Shown in pieces: positions 41,183 to 46,540 of a stretch of 46,540 bases of DNA. The DNA is from Roridomyces roridus (Eukaryota > Basidiomycota > Agaricomycetes > Agaricales > Mycenaceae), in NCBI GenBank assembly GCA_029378245.1, contig JARKIF010000232.1, positions 1-46,540 on the forward strand. The letters run 5' to 3'. Position 1 is the stretch's first letter, and each line of letters begins with the position of its first letter. Below the pieces are notes generated by a model that searched no databases, was not told the DNA's origin, and saw only the letters and a list, made by a program, of their open reading frames with translations. The position numbers were made by a program, and so were the translations under genes.

Positions 41183-43634
41183 CTACTTGCGCTTGCCGAC
41201 CTTTTTACCCAGTCTACCGACAGCATCCCCCTTCTTGGCCCGCACACCTTCTCCGCTGCTACTCCTCTGCCCAAGATCTGTCCCGAACCCACTCCCTGAC
41301 ACACGCGTCGCCTTCTTCTTACGACTCGACTTTTTCCCGTTCGCATTGCTCGTGGGGACGCCAATTTTTTGTGGCCTGGCGCTCTTTTTCGCAGATCGAA
41401 TCGCGGCTTTCGTCGCTCCGCCGTCTCCAAGTTCCGCATCCTCCTCCATTGCCATTTTTCTCCGTTTGGCTTTCCGCGTGAGGCCGTCAAACTTGTCTCG
41501 TTTCGGCTGCAAGAAAATGAGCAAGCCGTCGAACAAAAGTAGATGTTGTATACCTTGTCAGAGACTACCTGCTCTTTCGCTTTTTTGCCAGCAGGGACGC
41601 TTGCCTCGTACTGCTGCTTGCTTACAGCTTCAGCGTTCTGCTTTTCTTTCCCGGTCTGGAACCAGGTTCGCGCAGGCCTCGAATAAATCTCGGCTTGATG
41701 CTCAAGCATGTTCTGACCCTTTTTGAGCTCCATCTCGGCTTGACGAAGCTTGGAATTGGGTTAGCATAGTTTCAACGACCCGGCGTCAGCATACCTGTTT
41801 CTCCTCTTGCTCCTCTTTCAGAATCTCCGAAATCTCGCCTTTCATGTCGTCCAACTTTTGCGCCCACTTGGCCACGACCTCTGTTGGAACGATGCGATGG
41901 CGGACCTGGTTCTCCTCGGCGCCATGCTTGATTGCAGCCTTGAGCATTTTTCGGTCAGCCTCGCCGACAAGCGTCACTGATCGCCCCTTGCGACCCGCTC
42001 GAGCTGTCCGTCCAACACGGTGAAGGTACTGCGCGAGCTGACTGGGCATATCGTAGTTGATGACCGTGTCGATACCCTTGATATCGAGACCACGAGAGGC
42101 TAAATCAGTCGCCATCAAATAGTCCACGGCGCCGTCTCGGAAATGTTGCAATGCAGTTAGACGCTAAAGACGGAGTGAGCGGTGACCAGAAAGGGGGCCG
42201 AAAATCCTCACCTGCTCCTGTGTAAGATCTCCATGCAGCTCATCGCACTTCATGCCTAGCATACTAAACACGATGCGCATCTGATGGGCCAGCTTTTTAC
42301 TGCGCAAGAAAACGATAACACCACCCTTGAACGTCCGTTTGCACAAGGCGACCAACAACGCGGATCGCTCGGCCTCCTTCCCAGCGCGCACCCGCACAAA
42401 CTCCTGCACGAGGCTCCGAGCTACACTCCGCTTGGGATCCACGAACAGCCGCACAGGCTTGTTCAACGACATCCTGACGAGTTCGTCGACCGAGTCCGTC
42501 ATGGTGGCGGAGAACAACATGGTTTGGCGAGACACGGGGCAGGATTTGACGATTTCCGTCAATTCGTCCGCGAAACCGTCCGAGAGCATTCGATCGGCTT
42601 CGTCCAAAACCAAGACGTCCAACGTATCCAGCGTGAAGGATGGAGAATTGTGAATGTGGTCGATGAGCCGACCGGGGGTGGCGATAACGATATCAGGGCG
42701 GCTGCGCAGAGCAACTTCCTGAGACTTGACAGAAAGTCCACCTGTGAGTAATATAAATGAAAGAAAAACATGGGCAACAAGAAAGAAACGCACCGACAAC
42801 GAGACAGAAGCGAATATCCGTGTGTGTTGCCAGTTTACAGCCGACTTCAAAACACTGTACTGCCAACTCTCTCGTCGGCACCAGAACAAGACAACGGGTC
42901 GCCGCCGCCTTGGTTCCCTTCTCCCGATACATCAACCGCTCCAGCATGGGAATTATGAAAGCCGCGGTCTTGCCTGACCCAGTAACAGCTCCACCAACGA
43001 CATCCTTGCCCAACAACGCGACAGGAATGGTCGCAGCTTGAATCGGCGTAGGCTTCAAAAAGCCCAGACTCGTAATAGCTTTGAGGATAGGTCGTGATAG
43101 ATTCATCGTCAAGAAGGACGCATGTTCCTCTTTCGCAGTCGTTGACGAGTCGAAGAAGGCCGCTTTCCGGTCTTTTTCAGCTTGAGTTTCTGGTTCCGAC
43201 TCGTCTTCGGAGGAATCTGGCATGTCCTCTTCCTCGTCATCTTCGTCTGGAGTACCGGCACCCTCCTCGTCGTCGTCGTCCGACGAAGCAAGTGGGTCGT
43301 CCTCTTCGTCATCATCCTCGCCCAACGCGCCGCCAAACTCGTCCTCTGCCTCTTCTCCGTCCGACCCGTCCTCCTCTTCCTCCTCTTCTTCAACTCGTTT
43401 TCGCTTTGTCCCAAGCCTCCGACGAGCTATAATATCATCGACAGATATCGGTTCCGGCTTGGTGCCGCCTTTGACGACGTCGTCGAGAGCAGTCTGTTGG
43501 CCCAATAGATCGGCGTAAGGGTCGCCAGAGAGATCGAATACAAAGTCGGGATTGAGGTCAGAGTCGTCTTTCGTTTTAGGAGGAGCATTGTCCTCTACAT
43601 CAGAGTCTATTGTGAGGATGTAGTCGTCGTCCAT
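41183..43634 (-). CDS. DRS1: DEAD-box RNA helicase DRS1 (DDX27)
   Basis: DRS1 is a nucleolar RNA helicase for assembly of the large ribosomal subunit. It starts [19 protein letters not shown] and has a very acidic N-terminus (runs of Glu and Asp). The helicase core follows: [20 protein letters not shown] (Q motif region), AVTGSGKT (motif I), VLVPTREL (Ia), [10 protein letters not shown] (Ib), VLDEADRM (II), LFSATMT (III), [20 protein letters not shown] (V) and [13 protein letters not shown] (VI). The C-terminus is lysine-rich ([31 protein letters not shown]) as expected for nucleolar targeting. Introns near 42740-42790, 42155-42210, 41760-41795 and 41535-41560 interrupt it. Length is roughly 730 residues. 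Confidence 0.97.
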
Positions 43635-43759
43635 GTCGAGGCGAAAAATTGTTGGTCGGACATCGGATCACGGCCCGGAGAGTACAAATTACATACACAC
43701 TTTTTGGTAGAGATGCGGGGTATAAACATGCAATGGTCCGACAGAGAGCGAGGAAAAGG

Positions 43760-46540
43760 CTACCATGAGAAAAGCTTCCTCATCTTTGTAATGTCTGCTG
43801 TTCCCAACCTCGACGACTGCTCCCGCATCATTCGTGGTGGACTTGGTCCATCTATATCCTCCTGCGGCGCAATACGCGACTTTGCATGTCATCGTTCATG
43901 ATAAAGTCGGCCTGCAGTAGCTCCCCAATGTGCTTCCTCACCGGGAAGTTATAATCGCTGACGGCCCGACATTGCGCCTGACACTGCGTCGTACTGTTTA
44001 TAAATCTGCCCATCATGTTGAACTTGCCCCAGTGGATTTTTGTTGGATCCGATGGGTTCACATCGTCATTGGCTTCATGAGCCCTAATGAGGTCCGACAT
44101 GTGTACCTCCCTGAATCACTGCGTAAACGAGGTGAAACATAAGAATCGACGGATGCTCACAGTGCAGGTATACAGGCGCCTTTGGTGTTCCTCAATGCAA
44201 GCCGATACGCCCCGATGTGACCGAATCTGCTGCAGGAGAACATCCCAGGACTGCAGATTTTTCGCCTGGTCGGGTGACTTGAGTTTAAACTGCTCCATAG
44301 TCTGGTCTCCCGGGAATGTGGAATGATTGATTCCAGCGACGAATGCACGCAGCGCAGAGTAGTTGTTCAGCCCACGAAGCTTTTGGGCGATTTCCACAAT
44401 CTTCTCAATCTGCTTCGCTCGGGCCCTCGCCTTGTCATGACACAGTATGATAGAGACAACCCTGGATGGTTTGAGTGATGGATCACAGACACGCAGAGGA
44501 TCAGCATACCAATCGGCCAGATGATTCGAGAACTGGTTGAAGCGGGCGATTGAATCCGTAGCGGGGTCCTTCTTTCCCGAAACAAAGGTGAACCGGAGCC
44601 AATGACGTGGCTAGTAAAGTAAGCGTTTGTTGCGCACACCGTGGTAAAGAGCCTACTTCGATATCTAGGAACAACTCGACTTCCATGCGGGTTATCTCCT
44701 GTGCGATCTCTTCAGAGTCCGCTGCGTTGAGATCCGCAGCAAGCTTGAGGAGCCTCTTCAGTTGTAATCGTTCGTCCTCGGCGCTACCGTTTGAGGAGCC
44801 GTTCGACGTGGTTTGCGAGATGATGAGCTTGTTCCCGAGCGGCAGACTCCCTTTTCGTTCTCGGAACGGTGTGGGAATAGCAGGCGCCGCTTTCGGTTTG
44901 GCAGGCGACCGGGAACTAGGCAATGTTGTCTCCAAATCAGAACTGTAAGTGCTACCAAGAGTGAGGACGGCGCTCTTTTCGTCGTCATCGTAGTCGCTCT
45001 CGTCCTCGGGGTAATCTGGCTTGTGTGCCCAAGCGGCGTCCTTGTCAACGAGATTTGGGAGCATCTCGTGAAAGGGAAGGAAGTCCGACCCATAGTGGAG
45101 GAGATACGTCTTGGACGTGATGGATTTGAAGAGCGCGGAGAGCGCGCTTGGAGTCCCTCGGACCTTGAAATCATACGGTAATCTCGAATCCACTGCTCCA
45201 GCAGGTGGCAGATTCTTCAATGCGAATAAGGACACGAAGAGAGAAACAGTCGGAACGTACCGCATCTGGGCAAAACAGGCAAACATGGGGTCTCCAGAGG
45301 GTTGGTCAAGTTGGCGAAGTCGTAATTGCATGGCCAAAAGGATACTCCTCGGACTTGCGAATCTCCGGTAGGAGTAAGAATGTGTGATATATGTTGGGTC
45401 TAGCCAAGTCAGTAGCGAGCCTCCAAAATCGGAGACGCGTACCATCTCCGCTGACAGCCAAAAACAAGAGTTTTATCGAGCAGTTCGTCTAGGGTAGCCC
45501 ATGGCCGACTATCTCGCATCCTTTTCCCTGGGAATCCTTCTGGTTCGGTGGAGGCTCCGCAACAACCTCGGCTACGTCAGCCGATGGCTTCTGCTGCACA
45601 ATAGAGTTGCTGCGGGTAATGCTGCTGTAAGGTTGGCGTCCTTTTCGATTGGCCAATCACGAGTTCGGTGATTTCTCGTGATCGGACAATAAATCGCCAG
45701 TGGATCGTGCCCGAGTTGGAGAGTTGGGGACGGTCGGAGAACGAGAGGCAGGGATGGTGGGTAGCGGTGCGTTTGGTGGTCGAGATAATGCAGTCTGTCC
45801 TTGTGAAAGCGTGCTCATTGATGACACCGACGAGGAGGCGGTGGGTGTCACGGTGCGGGATGTCTCCCATGGCGGAGGAGATATCAGTAAGACTGGCGAG
45901 GCCGGGTTCCGGTAATCAGCATCGGATTGACTTTTATGGACTAGGAATAATTGAGACTGGGCCCACAAGGGAAAGAAATCACAACACGGACGTCGAACAC
46001 GGAAGACGGCTTTGATCAGCCATTCAAACGCTTGCCGCATTTTTTTCTTGCCAGAGTCATTGGCATTGGATACTTCGACCAATCCATTGTCGTAGAGTTG
46101 CAGGAAATCGGCTGCTGCGCCCTGGGGATCCACGCTCCGTTGTAGGTCGGACTTGCACGCTAAAACGACCGTTGGAATCATCATGGCACGGAATCGCCCT
46201 GGGAACAAATCAGCGGCGAATGGAGGCGGGTAGAGACAAACTCACGAAGAAGACCTTCGACGGGCAGAAATGAATCCGAGTCCGAGGCGTCGTAACACAT
46301 AATGACGCCGTTTATTTGAGGGGAGCCATCGGGCCACACGGAGTCATCCAAGGTCGATTTGGATACATCTGCCTCTATGACGTGCAAATGGTATTCCTCA
46401 AAACCGTCTCGGATACGCCCGGTCCGGAGCTTGTCTAGAGGCAATTTAGCAGAAAACAGCGAGCGTGGAGAGAACTGACGCACAGCTGGCAGAGAAGTAG
46501 GGACTCGGTATTTCAAAGGCATGGCTGGTGGAGTCGGAAA
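43760..46540 (-). CDS. Ras guanine-nucleotide exchange factor with N-terminal GTPase-like domain (5' end may lie beyond edge; frame breaks)
   Basis: The visible N-terminus (PLKYRVPTSLPAVRQFSPRS; INGVIMCYDASDSDSF; VVLACKSDLQRSVDP) is a Ras-like GTPase fold. CKSD stands at the NKxD position, but no P-loop is visible in the window. A Ser/Pro-rich linker follows, then a RasGEF N-motif (RDSRPWATLDELLDK, YRRFASPRSILLAMQLRLR). The catalytic RasGEF domain has PRHWLRFTFV, RARAKQIEKIVEIAQKLRGL, NNYSALRAFVAGINHSTF and KIHWGKFNMMGRFI. The best C-terminus is EDIDGPSPPRMMREQSS then ITKMRKLFSW, stop at 43760. Reaching it needs an extra base near 43884. Two more one-base shifts seem present near 45540 and 45472. 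These may be sequence errors or signs of decay. A start at the ATG at 46522 is also possible. Confidence 0.88.

Noticed and set aside
41187..41726. 179-codon frame opposite the DRS1 C-terminus
   Set aside because: It is the antisense of a Lys-rich tail and has no protein-like features beyond hydrophobic runs.
43222..43518. Serine-only frame opposite DRS1
   Set aside because: It is the antisense of the Glu/Asp-rich N-terminus of DRS1.

Overview
The window reads as nuclear DNA of a filamentous basidiomycete, most likely an Agaricomycete (mushroom-forming fungus). Genes are dense and lie on both strands. They are cut by many short introns (mostly 44-60 nt), and the proteins best match basidiomycete versions of their families. 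A PriA-like cysteine-rich secreted protein and the bZIP type point the same way. There is no bacterial, viral or organellar gene content and no CRISPR array.

Layout. 1-2661: the 5' part of an unidentified gene running off the left edge (-), the Fe-S co-chaperone HSC20/Jac1 (-), and a divergent DHHC palmitoyltransferase (+). 2662-3436: an intergenic region holding a 463-bp non-autonomous DNA transposon with an exact 8-bp target duplication. 3437-9109: the ergothioneine enzyme EGT1 and a methionine-permease-like transporter (+). 9674-13830: a hypothetical Ser/Pro-rich protein, a DysF-domain protein and a TMEM135-like protein (+). 13850-16042: DPH7 (-) and an AGTRAP-like membrane protein (+). 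16061-23041: REV3, the catalytic subunit of DNA polymerase zeta, and a glucose-6-phosphate 1-epimerase (-). 23191-25315: the PP2A scaffold subunit TPD3/PR65 (+). 25501-27805: a transposon nest, in which a hAT-like element holds two related Mutator-like MITEs in tandem. 28209-30395: two genes for secreted proteins. 30515-36071: a DUF4870-like membrane protein (-), ribosomal protein eS24 (+), ARP1/centractin (-), then three very closely spaced + strand genes (a small Cys-containing membrane protein, an 82-residue putative N-myristoyl protein, and GPI2). 36260-46540: bZIP factor, APC4, DEAD-box helicase DRS1, and a RasGEF with an N-terminal GTPase-like domain that reaches the right edge (all -).

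Most genes are housekeeping genes without pathway clustering. Local themes are EGT1 beside a methionine-type permease (EGT1 consumes S-adenosylmethionine), and a DysF protein beside a TMEM135-like protein (both families are linked to peroxisomes or other organelle membranes). Many neighbours share short head-to-head promoters, and several same-strand neighbours are only 33-64 bp apart, which makes them candidates for polycistronic or read-through transcripts.

The least ordinary content is the mobile DNA. Three transposon insertions have perfect target-site duplications and are nested, and a fourth lies upstream of EGT1. Several apparent single-base frame breaks at or next to short base runs in the RasGEF and bZIP genes look more like consensus errors than gene decay. 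I found no clear new multi-gene system. Exon boundaries were read by eye from GT-AG signals and frame continuity, and protein names rest on recognised motifs, not on database searches.
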